From the NCBI RefSeq assembly GCF_032102965.1, contig NZ_CP134880.1, forward strand, positions 1,736,001 through 1,800,000: a stretch of DNA of 64,000 bases, given 5' to 3'. Made by a program: the position numbers and the translations under genes. The notes below the pieces were generated by a model, which had not been told where the DNA came from, searched no databases, and saw only the letters and a list, made by a program, of their open reading frames with translations. This DNA is from Demequina capsici. GTDB lineage: Bacteria; Actinomycetota; Actinomycetes; Actinomycetales; Demequinaceae. Shown piece by piece: positions 27,479 through 36,431 of the stretch (positions are counted from its first letter, which is position 1; every line of letters begins with the position of its first letter).

Positions 27479-29271
27479 TCCCAGGTGGTGGGGTACGGAT
27501 CCGCCTGGCCCGTCGACGGCGCCACTCCCAGCGACTGCAGGGTCAGGGTCGCCACGTCGCGGAACACGGGCGCGGCCACCGTCCCGCCCCAGATCGAGGT
27601 CTTGGGGTCGAACATGATGACCGACACGACGATACGCGGATCATCCGCCGGGGCGATGCCGACGAACGACGCGACGATACCGGACTGCGTGCCGTCGCTG
27701 CCGATCACCTGTGCAGTTCCCGTCTTGCCCGCCACGCGGTAGCCGGTGATCTGCGCGGCGCCGCCGGTGCCTTCCGCTGTGACGTCCTCGAGCATGCGCA
27801 TCAGCTCGGATGCGGTCTCCTCGCTGACGACCTGGGTGGGCGCGTCGGTGTCGCGCGGCGTGAATGTGCCGTCGGCGGACTTGTAGCCCGACACCACCGT
27901 GGGCTGCACCCGCACTCCCCCGTTGGCGATCGTCTGGTACACCTGCGCCGTCTGCAGCGCTGTGACGGAGACGCCCTGGCCGTAGAGGACGGCGTACTCG
28001 GTACGACCGTCCCACTTGCTGTAGTCGTGCAGGATGCCGCCGGACTCTCCGGGAAGGCCCACGTCGGTGGGCGTGCCGAAGCCGAACGCGCTGAGGTACT
28101 TGTAGCGCGTCGCGAGGTCCAGCTGCTGTCCCACCTGGATCGTGCCCGTGTTCGAGGAGTTGACGAGGATGCCTGCGAGGGTGAGCTTCTGGTCGCCGTA
28201 GTCGTGCGAGTCGTGGAAGGTCTGGCCGTTCGCCGTCGTGTACTCGTACGGGGCGACGAACTGCGACGTGGGCGTCGCGACGCCCTCCTCGATCGCGGCG
28301 GCCATGGTGATGACCTTGGCGGTCGATCCGGGCTCGAAGACAGTCGACACGGCCCGCGATCCACGGTCGTCGGGTGCGGAGGCGCCGGGGTCGTTCGGGT
28401 CGACGGTGTCCGAGTCGGCGAGCGCGTAGATCTCCCCGGTCTTCACGTCCTCGACGATGACGATGCCGGCGGACGACCCTGTGTTGCTCACCGCGGTGTC
28501 AAGGATCTGCTGCACCTGGTACTGGATGTCGGAGTCGATGGTGAGCACGACCGTGTCGCCGGGCTGGGCCGCGGTCTCGTCGAGGATGCCGGTGGGGATC
28601 ACCGTGCCGCCGACGCCGCGCTCGTAGGTGATCGACCCGTCCTCGCCCACCAGGGTGTCCTCGAGCGCAAGCTCGATGCCTGCGTTGCCGAACAGCCCGG
28701 CCTGGTCGGAACGACCGCCCATGAAGCCGACGACGTTGCCCGCTACCGTGCCGTTCGGGTAGATCCGATCCGAGACGCTCTCCTTGCCGATGCCGTAGAT
28801 GCCTTCGTCGTCGATCAGCTGCCAGGTCTCCGGCGTCACCGACTTGGCGATGTACTTGAACGTCGCGTCGCCGACGAGCAGCGCTGCCAGCTCGCTCTCG
28901 CTCATGCCGAGGATGGGCGCGAGGATCTTCGCGGCGTCGAGCGGTCCCTGTGCCGTGACGGTGCCGTTGTCGGTGCGCTTCCATTCGGCGAGCTCGGTCT
29001 GGTCGACATACACGTTGTACCGCTGCACCGACGTGGCGAGCACCACGCCGTTCCTGTCGACGATGTCGGCACGCTCCGTGGACACGCTCGTGGTCGTGAG
29101 GCGCGTGGCAAGCGCCTGCTCGGACAGCTCGGCGGCGTTGACCCCCTGCACCATGACGAGCCTGCCGACGAACACCAGCAGGATGGCGAGCGCCCCGAGG
29201 GAGAGCAGACGCTGACGGCGCACGGGATGGCCCACGCGCGGAAGATGCGTGCGGACCGCGGGCTCAGCCAT
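27475..29271 (-). CDS. ftsI: Septal penicillin-binding protein FtsI (PBP3/PBP2-like class B)
   Basis: A 598-residue class B transpeptidase. There is one N-terminal membrane helix (about 22-42), a dimerisation/pedestal domain (RADIVDRNGVVLATSV), and a C-terminal transpeptidase domain. The active-site motifs are STAK with catalytic Ser316, SSN at 372-374 and KTG at 516-518. It crosslinks septal peptidoglycan together with FtsW. There is no PASTA domain. It overlaps the ftsL-like stop by a single base (TGATG) and murE by GTGA. Confidence 0.97.
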   Translation of the reverse strand: MAEPAVRTHLPRVGHPVRRQRLLSLGALAILLVFVGRLVMVQGVNAAELSEQALATRLTTTSVSTERADIVDRNGVVLATSVQRYNVYVDQTELAEWKRTDNGTVTAQGPLDAAKILAPILGMSESELAALLVGDATFKYIAKSVTPETWQLIDDEGIYGIGKESVSDRIYPNGTVAGNVVGFMGGRSDQAGLFGNAGIELALEDTLVGEDGSITYERGVGGTVIPTGILDETAAQPGDTVVLTIDSDIQYQVQQILDTAVSNTGSSAGIVIVEDVKTGEIYALADSDTVDPNDPGASAPDDRGSRAVSTVFEPGSTAKVITMAAAIEEGVATPTSQFVAPYEYTTANGQTFHDSHDYGDQKLTLAGILVNSSNTGTIQVGQQLDLATRYKYLSAFGFGTPTDVGLPGESGGILHDYSKWDGRTEYAVLYGQGVSVTALQTAQVYQTIANGGVRVQPTVVSGYKSADGTFTPRDTDAPTQVVSEETASELMRMLEDVTAEGTGGAAQITGYRVAGKTGTAQVIGSDGTQSGIVASFVGIAPADDPRIVVSVIMFDPKTSIWGGTVAAPVFRDVATLTLQSLGVAPSTGQADPYPTTWE

Positions 29272-29735
29272 CAGCCCGTCCTCGCCTCGAGCACCACTCC
29301 TTGCTGCAATGACACGAAGCCGAGCGTATCCGCCGGCACCATGCCGAGGTCGGAGGCACGCTGCGCCAGCTGCTGAGGAGCCGAGTTCGCCTCGAGCTGC
29401 ATCACGAGATCGTCATGCTGCTGCGCGAGCTGCGCGATCTCGAGCTTGAGGTCACGCCGCTCGTAGGCCCCCTCCGTCATCACGATGTTGATCAGGAGCA
29501 CGGCGGCGAGGGAGGCGACGATGATGCCGACGCACAGGGCTGCGAACGGCACGATCGAGCGCGCCTGCTGCGGCGCGGCGACGGCCTTGAGATGCGACGC
29601 GCGGCCCGTGTCGGCGATGTCCGCGGCGTGACGCTGACGGCGCGGGGCCGTGGCGGTGGCCGCGCCCGCGCGGGCGGCGCCCCTGGCAGGAGCCGGATAC
29701 GCGACCGCGGGACGATGCTTGGGGACGGCGCTCAC
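29271..29735 (-). CDS. ftsL: FtsL-like cell division membrane protein
   Basis: A 154-residue bitopic protein. It has a basic, alanine-rich cytoplasmic tail of about 60 residues, one membrane helix (IVPFAALCVGIIVASLAAVLL), then a short coiled coil (DLKLEIAQLAQQHDDLVMQL) and a conserved-looking RASDLGMVPAD segment. This topology and the place between rsmH and ftsI match FtsL, which is poorly conserved in sequence and activates FtsWI. The start is GTG at 29735, in a GTGA overlap with rsmH. The assignment rests mainly on topology and position. Confidence 0.85.
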   Translation of the reverse strand: MSAVPKHRPAVAYPAPARGAARAGAATATAPRRQRHAADIADTGRASHLKAVAAPQQARSIVPFAALCVGIIVASLAAVLLINIVMTEGAYERRDLKLEIAQLAQQHDDLVMQLEANSAPQQLAQRASDLGMVPADTLGFVSLQQGVVLEARTG

Positions 29736-30721
29736 ACGAGCCTCCTCACTCGGGACGGCGGCGTGGGCCGCAGACGTTCGACGGCGCGCAGGCGCACCGG
29801 CTTCGACCGGGGGTTGGCCTCCGCCTCCTCGGCGGACGCCTTCTCAGCTCCTCGCGTGAGCAGACGGAGAAACGGTTGCGCCTCGTCTGGGACGACAGGC
29901 AGCCCGGGCGGCGCGTCGACCTCCGCGCCTGCGGCGAAGGCATGCTTCACGAGGCGGTCCTCGAGCGAGTGATAGCTCATGACCACGACCCGCCCTCCCA
30001 CGCGCACCGACTCGATCGCCTCAGGCACCGCCCGTTCAAGCACCTCGAGCTCGCGGTTGACCGCGATGCGCAGCGCCTGGAACGTGCGCTTCGCGGGGTG
30101 GCCGCCGGGCGCGTTGCGGACGGCGGCGGGCATGGCCTCACGGACGATCTCGGCGAGCTCGGTGGACCGCGTCAGCGGAGCGGTCTCGCGACGTCGGACG
30201 ATCGCGCGCGCGATCCTCGGCGCGTACCGTTCCTCGCCGTAGACGCGGAGCAGCCGTGCGATCTCACGCTCGTCCTCGTCCCGCAGGAGGTCCGCGGCGG
30301 TGCGCGACTCGGTGCGGTCCATCCGCATGTCCAGCGGCGCGTCCTGGGCGTATGAGAAGCCGCGGTCCGCCTCGTCGATCTGCAGCGAGCTCACGCCCAG
30401 GTCGAGCAGCACCGCGTCGGCCTGCGCGGCGCCTGCGGCCGCGAGCGCTCCGCGCATGTCGTCGTATGTCGCATGGTGGGCCACGAACCGGTCGCCGAAG
30501 CGTGCGAGCCGCTCGGACGCGAGCGCGATGGCCTGCTCGTCCCTGTCGATGCCTACGACCCTCGCTGCGGGGCATCGTTCGAGGATCGCCTCGGTGTGGC
30601 CACCCATGCCGAGCGTGCCGTCGATGGCCACCGCACCGTCGTGCAGGAGCGCGGGGGCCATCAATTCGACGCACCGGTCGCGCATGACCGGCACGTGGCG
30701 TGACGCTGCATCCTGCCCCAT
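29732..30721 (-). CDS. rsmH: 16S rRNA (cytosine1402-N4)-methyltransferase
   Basis: A 329-residue SAM-dependent methyltransferase (MraW) that modifies C1402 in the ribosomal P site. RHVPVMRDRCVELMAP is the typical beginning and DGTLGMGGHTEAIL is the SAM-binding motif. AVLLDLGVSSLQIDEADRGFSY and the C-terminal SYHSLEDRLVK are family signatures. I chose the ATG at 30721, preceded by AAGGAGGGG. The frame is open further upstream into the mraZ spacer, without similarity. Confidence 0.97.
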   Translation of the reverse strand: MGQDAASRHVPVMRDRCVELMAPALLHDGAVAIDGTLGMGGHTEAILERCPAARVVGIDRDEQAIALASERLARFGDRFVAHHATYDDMRGALAAAGAAQADAVLLDLGVSSLQIDEADRGFSYAQDAPLDMRMDRTESRTAADLLRDEDEREIARLLRVYGEERYAPRIARAIVRRRETAPLTRSTELAEIVREAMPAAVRNAPGGHPAKRTFQALRIAVNRELEVLERAVPEAIESVRVGGRVVVMSYHSLEDRLVKHAFAAGAEVDAPPGLPVVPDEAQPFLRLLTRGAEKASAEEAEANPRSKPVRLRAVERLRPTPPSRVRRLV

Positions 30722-30829
30722 GGCCCCTCCTTCCCTGCTGTCGTGCCATGCCCCGAGGTCTCCCTCCGGCCCCTCTGGCGGGGGGAAGTCCGCCAGAGCT
30801 GCTCGGAAGAAGGCCACGGGGCACGTGCG

Positions 30830-31297
30830 TCACATGTCGTCGAACACCTCGGCGGCCGTCTTCGCGTACGCGTCCTCGCCCGCCTCCAGGTAGGCCTCCC
30901 AGGCCTCCACGTCCCAGATCTCGACCCGGGACCCCATGCCGACCACGGCCACCTCCCTGTCGATCCCCGCGTACTTCCGCAGCGGCTGAGACAGCAGCAC
31001 CCGACCCTGCTTGTCGGGGATGTCGTCCTGCGCGTAGGCCAGGAAGGACCTCATGTAGTCGCGCGCCGCCTTGTTCTCGAGCGGCGCCTTCCGGAGGCGG
31101 TTGTGAACCTCCTGGAACTCGTCGATCGGGAACACGAAGATGCACCGGTCCAGACCACGGGTCGCGACCAGCCCGGAGGCGAGCCGCCCGCGGAACTTGG
31201 CGGGGAGGATCAGCCGGCCCTTGTCATCGAGACGGGGCGTGAACGTGCCGAGCAGGACCCCGGTGGGACCCAGGCCGTGCACCGCCGCATCCGACAC
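30830..31297 (-). CDS. mraZ: Transcriptional regulator MraZ
   Basis: A 155-residue protein with two AbrB-like repeats: GTFTPRLDDKGRLILPAKFR and, in the second half, DDIPDKQGRVLLSQPLRKYAG. MraZ forms a ring-shaped oligomer that binds tandem repeats upstream of its own operon and usually represses the dcw cluster. The GTG at 31297 follows GAGGGGAGGAG and gives the expected short lead before the first repeat; the frame opens to 31381 without family sequence. It is the promoter-proximal gene of the dcw run, 108 bases before rsmH. Confidence 0.95.
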   Translation of the reverse strand: MSDAAVHGLGPTGVLLGTFTPRLDDKGRLILPAKFRGRLASGLVATRGLDRCIFVFPIDEFQEVHNRLRKAPLENKAARDYMRSFLAYAQDDIPDKQGRVLLSQPLRKYAGIDREVAVVGMGSRVEIWDVEAWEAYLEAGEDAYAKTAAEVFDDM

Positions 31298-31324
31298 GTG
31301 ACCACTCCTCCCCTCGCCACGGTT

Positions 31325-31360
31325 CACCCGATGCCCCCACTTTACTCCACTTCTCCCCAC
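31325..31360 (-). promoter_or_regulatory. MraZ box array in the mraZ promoter region
   Basis: Read on the minus strand, GTGGGG (31360-31355), GTGGAG (31350-31345), GTGGGG (31340-31335) and a weaker CGGGTG (31330-31325) recur with an exact 10-base period. Characterised MraZ proteins bind tandem TGGGN-type repeats spaced by one helical turn upstream of mraZ, and the match in sequence, period and place is close. TTGACG at 31381-31376 just upstream is a candidate -35 box. Confidence 0.75.
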
Positions 31361-31364
31361 AAAT

Positions 31365-31410
31365 CTGGATATCGACGTCAATTTCCTTCATTTGAGGATT
31401 GAATATCCAG
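31365..31410. repeat. Inverted repeat between mraZ and moxR
   Basis: CTGGATAT (31365-31372) and its exact complement ATATCCAG (31403-31410) flank a 30-base AT-rich spacer in the divergent intergenic region. It could be a two-site operator that loops, or coincidence. A candidate plus-strand promoter, TTGAAT at 31399 and TAACTG at 31422 with a 17-base spacer, overlaps the right arm. Confidence 0.4.
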
Positions 31411-31495
31411 GTAGATGACCTTAACTGAAGTGGAGGGCTGTGGCAGGAACCTTCCCGTCGGCTACCCTCGAACCTGGGCGAACAGGAGGACCCTC

Positions 31496-32491
31496 ATGCC
31501 ACACCCGATCCCGTCCGAGGCCGACCTCTCCGAGGTCGCGGAGGTCGTCGAGCGCGTGCGCCGCTCGATCAGCACCGTGCTCTCGGGACTAGGACCCGCG
31601 ATCGACTCCACGCTCGCAACGGTCCTGGCAGAAGGCCATGTGCTCATGGAGGACGTGCCCGGGGTCGGGAAGACGACGCTGGCGAGGGCGCTCGCTGCGT
31701 CTGTCGGCACGCACGTCGGTCGCATCCAGTTCACGCCCGACCTGCTCCCGTCCGACGTGACGGGCGTCAGCGTCTACCGCGCCGATGAGCACACGTTCGA
31801 GTTCCGCCCAGGCCCCGTCTTCGCCCACGTGGTGATCGCGGACGAGATCAACCGTGCCTCACCGAAGACGCAGTCGGCGCTCCTGGAATCGATGCAGGAG
31901 GGCCGCGTCACCGTCGACGGCACGACCCACCCGCTTCCGTCCCCGTTCCTCGTCGTCGCCACCCAGAACCCGGTCGAGATGGAGGGCACGTACCCGCTGC
32001 CCGAGGCCCAGCGTGATCGCTTCATGACGCAGGTGACGGTCGGGTACCCCTCGCCGGACCACGAGGTCGCCATGCTCGACTCGCATGACGGAACGGATCC
32101 GCTCACCCAGGTCACGTCGGTCGCCGACACCGCCACGCTCGCACGGATGATCGGCGTCGCGCGTCGCATCTACGCCGCACCGGCCATCAAGCAGTACATC
32201 GTGGACCTGATGAGCGCCACCCGATCGGACCCGGCGCTGCGGCTCGGCGGCTCGCCCCGAGCCTCGCTCCAACTGCTCGCCGCCGCGAAGGGCCGCGCAG
32301 CGATGCACGGCCGCAACCACGTGCTCCCCGACGACATCAAGGCGTTGAGCGGGCCGGTGCTCGCGCACCGGATCATCCCGTCGATCGAGGCGCGCACCGG
32401 CGGACGCTCGCCGGAGTCGATCATCGCCGCGCTCGTCGCACAGGTGCCGGTCCCGAGCGAGGCTCGTACCCGGGCGGCGCGCCCGGCATGA
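31496..32491 (+). CDS. MoxR family AAA+ ATPase
   Basis: A 331-residue AAA+ ATPase of the MoxR group. Walker A is EDVPGVGKTTLARAL and Walker B is VVIADEINRASPKTQSALLESM. The sensor region contains VVATQNPVEMEGTYPLPEAQRDRF. MoxR proteins act as chaperones that help mature or insert metal cofactors or complexes, usually together with DUF58 proteins. I chose the ATG at 31496 because AGGAGGA ends five bases before it; a frame from 31415 is longer but lacks a ribosome site. It is coupled by ATGA overlap to the DUF58 gene and diverges from mraZ. Confidence 0.95.
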   Translation: MPHPIPSEADLSEVAEVVERVRRSISTVLSGLGPAIDSTLATVLAEGHVLMEDVPGVGKTTLARALAASVGTHVGRIQFTPDLLPSDVTGVSVYRADEHTFEFRPGPVFAHVVIADEINRASPKTQSALLESMQEGRVTVDGTTHPLPSPFLVVATQNPVEMEGTYPLPEAQRDRFMTQVTVGYPSPDHEVAMLDSHDGTDPLTQVTSVADTATLARMIGVARRIYAAPAIKQYIVDLMSATRSDPALRLGGSPRASLQLLAAAKGRAAMHGRNHVLPDDIKALSGPVLAHRIIPSIEARTGGRSPESIIAALVAQVPVPSEARTRAARPA

Positions 32492-33762
32492 CCTCGCGGG
32501 GCACATCGAGCGCCACGACCGCGGCCGAGGCCTCTCGCGCCGGCCGGACCGAGACGGTCGTCACCTCTCGCGGTATCGGCATGACGTCCGCAGGCGTCGC
32601 CGTGACCGTGCTCGGCGTCGGCCTCGCGTCCCCGTTCCTCACCCTCATCGGCATCGCGGTCCTCTCGTGCGCGGCGATCGCCGCACTGTGGATCGCCGGC
32701 TCCGTGCAGATCCTCCGACGCAGGTACCGTGCGGCACGACGGGTGATCGTCCCGTTCCCGCTCGCAGCGGGGTCACCAGGCACCGTCACGGTGGACATCG
32801 AGGCGATCCGCCCCACATCGCTGGTCCCCGGGCTCGACATCAGGGAGCAGGCCGCGGCCGAGCTGACGGGAATGAGGCCCACCACGGCGTCCGTCTCGCG
32901 GGCGCGTGGTCTGGTAAGCCTGTCGTACTCGCTGCACCCGACCACTCGCGGCCGGTGGCCGCTGGGGCCGGCGGTCGTCCGCACCGCGGACCCCTTCGGT
33001 CTCGTGTGGGCCGACACCCCTGTCGGCGCCGAGGAGGTGGTTCCCGTCAGGCCGCGCATCGTCGAGCTCCCTGCCGCGGGCGGCTCCCGCATGGACGGGC
33101 TCGAGCAGATCTCACGCGGCGCCCGACGCGCCTCCTCGGACGACGCCGCCGTCCGCGAGTACCGGCACGGGGACGACCCGCGCCGGGTGCACTGGCCCAG
33201 CACCGCGCGACGCGGCAGCCTCGTCGTGCGCGCCGACGAGCACGCGGGCCGACCACCCGCAGTCGTGCTCGCAGATCTGCCACCCGCCGGCGCCGACCTC
33301 GAGACCGCGGTCGGCGCGACCGCGTCGGTCGCTCTCGCGGTCCTTGCCGACGGACACGCCGTGCGGCTCGTCGTCCCCGGCAGGGAATCGTCGCGACGGT
33401 GGGCGGCCGAGGCTCGCGACGAGGCGCGCATCGGAGTCCTCGACGAGTGCATCGATCTCACCCCCGCGCAAGGCTCGCCGTCGGAGGCGCTGGCGCGATC
33501 CGCTACCTCGCTGCTCGACGACGGTGCGGGCTCGCTCGTCATCGCGCTCGTCGAGCCTCGTGGGGCCGAGGACCCCGGAGTGCGCGCACTGTCGCGCTCG
33601 GGCGTGACCGGCCGCACCGTCGCGCTCGTCCGGCAGGGAAGGCATGCGGCATCGACGCGCGATGCGCTCGCGCGAGGCGGCTGGCGCTGCACGTCATGGC
33701 GCGATCTGGACGACCTCGCGCAGGCCTGGGCCGACGTGGCGCGAGCCACGGAGCGCGCATGA
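32488..33762 (+). CDS. DUF58 domain-containing protein
   Basis: A 424-residue protein with two N-terminal hydrophobic segments (about 33-70) and the DUF58 core: REYRHGDDPRRVHWPSTARRG, followed by LVVRADEHAGRPPAVVLAD, which starts a von Willebrand A-like fold. DUF58 proteins are nearly always encoded beside a MoxR ATPase and a transglutaminase-like membrane protein, as here. The biochemical role is unsettled. It overlaps both neighbours by ATGA. Confidence 0.92.
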   Translation: MTSRGTSSATTAAEASRAGRTETVVTSRGIGMTSAGVAVTVLGVGLASPFLTLIGIAVLSCAAIAALWIAGSVQILRRRYRAARRVIVPFPLAAGSPGTVTVDIEAIRPTSLVPGLDIREQAAAELTGMRPTTASVSRARGLVSLSYSLHPTTRGRWPLGPAVVRTADPFGLVWADTPVGAEEVVPVRPRIVELPAAGGSRMDGLEQISRGARRASSDDAAVREYRHGDDPRRVHWPSTARRGSLVVRADEHAGRPPAVVLADLPPAGADLETAVGATASVALAVLADGHAVRLVVPGRESSRRWAAEARDEARIGVLDECIDLTPAQGSPSEALARSATSLLDDGAGSLVIALVEPRGAEDPGVRALSRSGVTGRTVALVRQGRHAASTRDALARGGWRCTSWRDLDDLAQAWADVARATERA

Positions 33763-35888
33763 GAGGCAGTCAGCACGTCCCCTGGGGCGCGACACCTCTG
33801 ATCGCGGGCGCGAGCGTCGCGGGCCTGCTCGCGTTCTCCACCCCGGTGGAGCTCGGCGCATGGCTGACCGGCCCACTGCTGCTGCTGTCGGTCGTGGTCG
33901 CGGTCGTGCTCGCTGCACGGCTGATCACGCGCTCGCGCATGATCCCGACCGCCGCAGGCCTCGCAGTCGCGTTGGTGGCGGCGGTGCCGATGCACACGAA
34001 CAGCCCGCTGCCCACGCCCGCGGCGCTCCGCGCATTGCTCGACGCCGTACGCGAAGGCATCACGTACACGATGACGAGCGCCGCGCCCGTCACCGACACC
34101 GCACCGCTGACAGCGCTCGTCAGCGTCGGAATAGTCCTCCTGTTCCTGGTCGCAGAGCACCTCAGCGTGTCGTGGCGTGCGACAGGTGCCGCGGGCGCGC
34201 TCCTCCTGCTCCCGTGGCTGCCGGCCGCGGTCGTCCCGTGGGCCGTGCCCTGGACGGGCGTCGCCGCCGCGGTCGTCCTCTGGCTCGGCGCGCTCGCGCT
34301 CACGTCGGCCCACGACGACGTACCCGTGCCGCCCCGTGTGCTCTCGTGGCTCCCCGCCACGGCAGCAGTGATAGGAGTCTCAGCACTCGTCGCGCCTCTG
34401 CTGGTCGGCGTCCCCGGTTGGGGATCGCTGCCCCAGCTCCGCACAGGCGGCGACGCCGCCACACGCCTCGACCTCGGCCTGGACCTCCGGGAGTCGCTCA
34501 CGAGCCGTTCCCAGTCCACCGTCCTGACGTACACCACCTCTGACGGCTCGCCCGTCGACGTCCTGCGGCTGTACACCGCCGAGGACTTCACCGGAAGCTC
34601 GTGGCAGCGCAACCCTTCGGGAACCGCCAGCGAGACAACGTCAGGCTGGATCCTGTGGCCGCAGCAGGAGTTCGTCACGCAGGAGCCGGCCCAGACCATC
34701 GAGATCTCGGTCGACACGTTGACGGAGTCCGCGCTCCCTCTCACCGTCGATCCGCGCCGGGCGTACGTGTCGAACCTGTGGCAGTACGACTCCGTCGACG
34801 ACGAGGTGCGCTCGACGGAGACCGACACGGCAGGCATGGACTACACGCTCGTCAGCGATCCGGGATACGTCACTCCCGGGAGACTCGCGAACGCGTCCGG
34901 CGAGGACCAGGTCGACGCCGCCGCGCTCACAGTCCCTGCCGCGGTCGACGCCGCCCGGATCGGCGCGGTCGCCCGTGAGATCGTGGCCGACGCAGGCGCG
35001 ACGAACAGGTACGAGCAGGCTCTCGCCATCCAGGCCTGGCTGCGAGATCCCGCCGAGTTCACCTACACGACGGCCGTGGCCCTCAGCGGCGACGACGCCG
35101 TCTCGGAGTTCCTCGACACCCGTGAGGGCTACTGCGTCCAGTTCGCGACGACGATGGTCGTGATGGCACGGCTGTTGGGCATCCCCGCTCGGATCGGCAT
35201 CGGGTTCCTCGGCGGCAAGCAGAGCCCCGACGGCGGCTTCGAGGTCATCGGCGGCAACGCCCATGCATGGCCGGAGCTGTACTTCCCAGGCACAGGATGG
35301 GTGAGGTTCGAGCCGACGCCTGCAGTGCAGGCGACCGCGCCGGCGTACGCGAACACGGACAGCGGCGCGACCGCTGCCCCGACCGCGTCTCCGTCCCCAT
35401 CCCCGTCGACGTCGTCCGAGCCGACCGACAGCGCCACGCCGTCGTCGTCGCCCTCCACCACCGCTTCCACGGACCCTACGACGGGCGGAGGGCGCACCGG
35501 CGGCACGACGCTCCTGCTGTGGCTCGCCCTCGTCGCCGCAGCCGCGGCGCTCGGTCTCGGAGCCTGGGGCTGGCGTAGCGCTGGCAGACGCACGACCAGC
35601 TTCGCGAAGGGCGCGGAGGCCGCGTGGGACAGGTTGCGCACCAGGCTCCCGGAACGGGCTCGCTGGCCGCTGTCAGCCACTCCGAGCGAGGCTGCCGCGC
35701 ACGTCCGGTCCACCGTGCGCCTGGCCGATGCGGCGGACGACGCGCTGACTGAGCTGACCGACGCGATCACCGCCGCAAGGTATGCGCCTTCCCACCAGGC
35801 GGATCACGACGCATCACCGCAGGTGCAGCACCTCAAGTCGCTGGCCGATGCGATCGCATCGTCCGCGCGTCACGACCGCGGCAGGTGA
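33759..35888 (+). CDS. TgpA-like membrane transglutaminase (DUF3488/DUF4129)
   Basis: A 709-residue protein. About six N-terminal membrane segments (DUF3488/TgpA_N) span residues 10-220 or so. An extracellular transglutaminase-like domain carries Cys459 (EGYCVQFATT) and His502 (GGNAHAWPELY); the third position is Glu in VRFEPTP. A Ser/Thr/Pro-rich linker follows, then one more membrane helix (LLLWLALVAAAAALGLGAWG) and a DUF4129-like tail. Pseudomonas TgpA is essential and periplasmic, but the reaction is not established for actinobacterial members. The ATG at 33759 overlaps the DUF58 stop (ATGA); a longer in-frame reading from 32667 runs through DUF58 and is rejected. Confidence 0.92.
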   Translation: MRGSQHVPWGATPLIAGASVAGLLAFSTPVELGAWLTGPLLLLSVVVAVVLAARLITRSRMIPTAAGLAVALVAAVPMHTNSPLPTPAALRALLDAVREGITYTMTSAAPVTDTAPLTALVSVGIVLLFLVAEHLSVSWRATGAAGALLLLPWLPAAVVPWAVPWTGVAAAVVLWLGALALTSAHDDVPVPPRVLSWLPATAAVIGVSALVAPLLVGVPGWGSLPQLRTGGDAATRLDLGLDLRESLTSRSQSTVLTYTTSDGSPVDVLRLYTAEDFTGSSWQRNPSGTASETTSGWILWPQQEFVTQEPAQTIEISVDTLTESALPLTVDPRRAYVSNLWQYDSVDDEVRSTETDTAGMDYTLVSDPGYVTPGRLANASGEDQVDAAALTVPAAVDAARIGAVAREIVADAGATNRYEQALAIQAWLRDPAEFTYTTAVALSGDDAVSEFLDTREGYCVQFATTMVVMARLLGIPARIGIGFLGGKQSPDGGFEVIGGNAHAWPELYFPGTGWVRFEPTPAVQATAPAYANTDSGATAAPTASPSPSPSTSSEPTDSATPSSSPSTTASTDPTTGGGRTGGTTLLLWLALVAAAAALGLGAWGWRSAGRRTTSFAKGAEAAWDRLRTRLPERARWPLSATPSEAAAHVRSTVRLADAADDALTELTDAITAARYAPSHQADHDASPQVQHLKSLADAIASSARHDRGR

Positions 35889-35957
35889 ACGTCTGCGGCC
35901 GCACGCCCTGCAGGCGCGACCCAGTCGAACGATTCGTCGCGCGTCGCGTGGGGTTCG

Positions 35958-36341
35958 CTAGAAGTCGCCGTTCTCGCGGCGACGGTCGTACCGCTCCTCC
36001 ATGCGTTGCATGAAGGACTTCTTCGACGGCTGCGCCTTCACGGGACCTGACTTCGCAGCACCGCCCTTGGTCTTGGCGGCGCCCTTCGAGTCAGGCGCAC
36101 CCAGGAGAGCCCACAGCGCCGCCGCGATCATGATCGCGAAGCCGACGATCCCCAGCCACATCATCTGCGTGACCACGCCGATCACGACCACGCCGAGTCC
36201 GATGACCACGCCGACGACGCCGAGCGCGATCCTGCTGCGCGACTTGGGACGACGCTTCATCGCGCGTCCAAGCTGAGGATCGGCGCCCAGATCACGCTCA
36301 AGCTGGTCGAGCACGCGCTGCTCGTACTCCGACAGCGGCAT
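35958..36341 (-). CDS. DUF3040 domain-containing membrane protein
   Basis: A 127-residue actinobacterial protein with the DUF3040 signature MPLSEYEQRVLDQLERDL. A basic stretch and two adjacent membrane helices (about 38-60 and 62-82) follow, then a Lys/Ala-rich cytoplasmic tail. Many actinobacteria encode it near the dcw cluster or mraZ. The function is unknown. It lies convergent to the transglutaminase gene and divergent from the spermidine-synthase-like gene. Confidence 0.9.
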   Translation of the reverse strand: MPLSEYEQRVLDQLERDLGADPQLGRAMKRRPKSRSRIALGVVGVVIGLGVVVIGVVTQMMWLGIVGFAIMIAAALWALLGAPDSKGAAKTKGGAAKSGPVKAQPSKKSFMQRMEERYDRRRENGDF

Positions 36342-36431
36342 CGCGCCACCTCCTCACCGCGGCCCGGGGAGTGGACCTGTTGCCAGTCTAGTTCGAACGG
36401 CCACCGCAATCCAGCCGTCTACGCTGGGGCC

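Noticed and set aside
32667..33758. Upstream extension of the transglutaminase frame through DUF58.
   Set aside because: The ATGA-coupled ATG at 33759 begins the membrane protein properly; upstream sequence is a shadow of DUF58.
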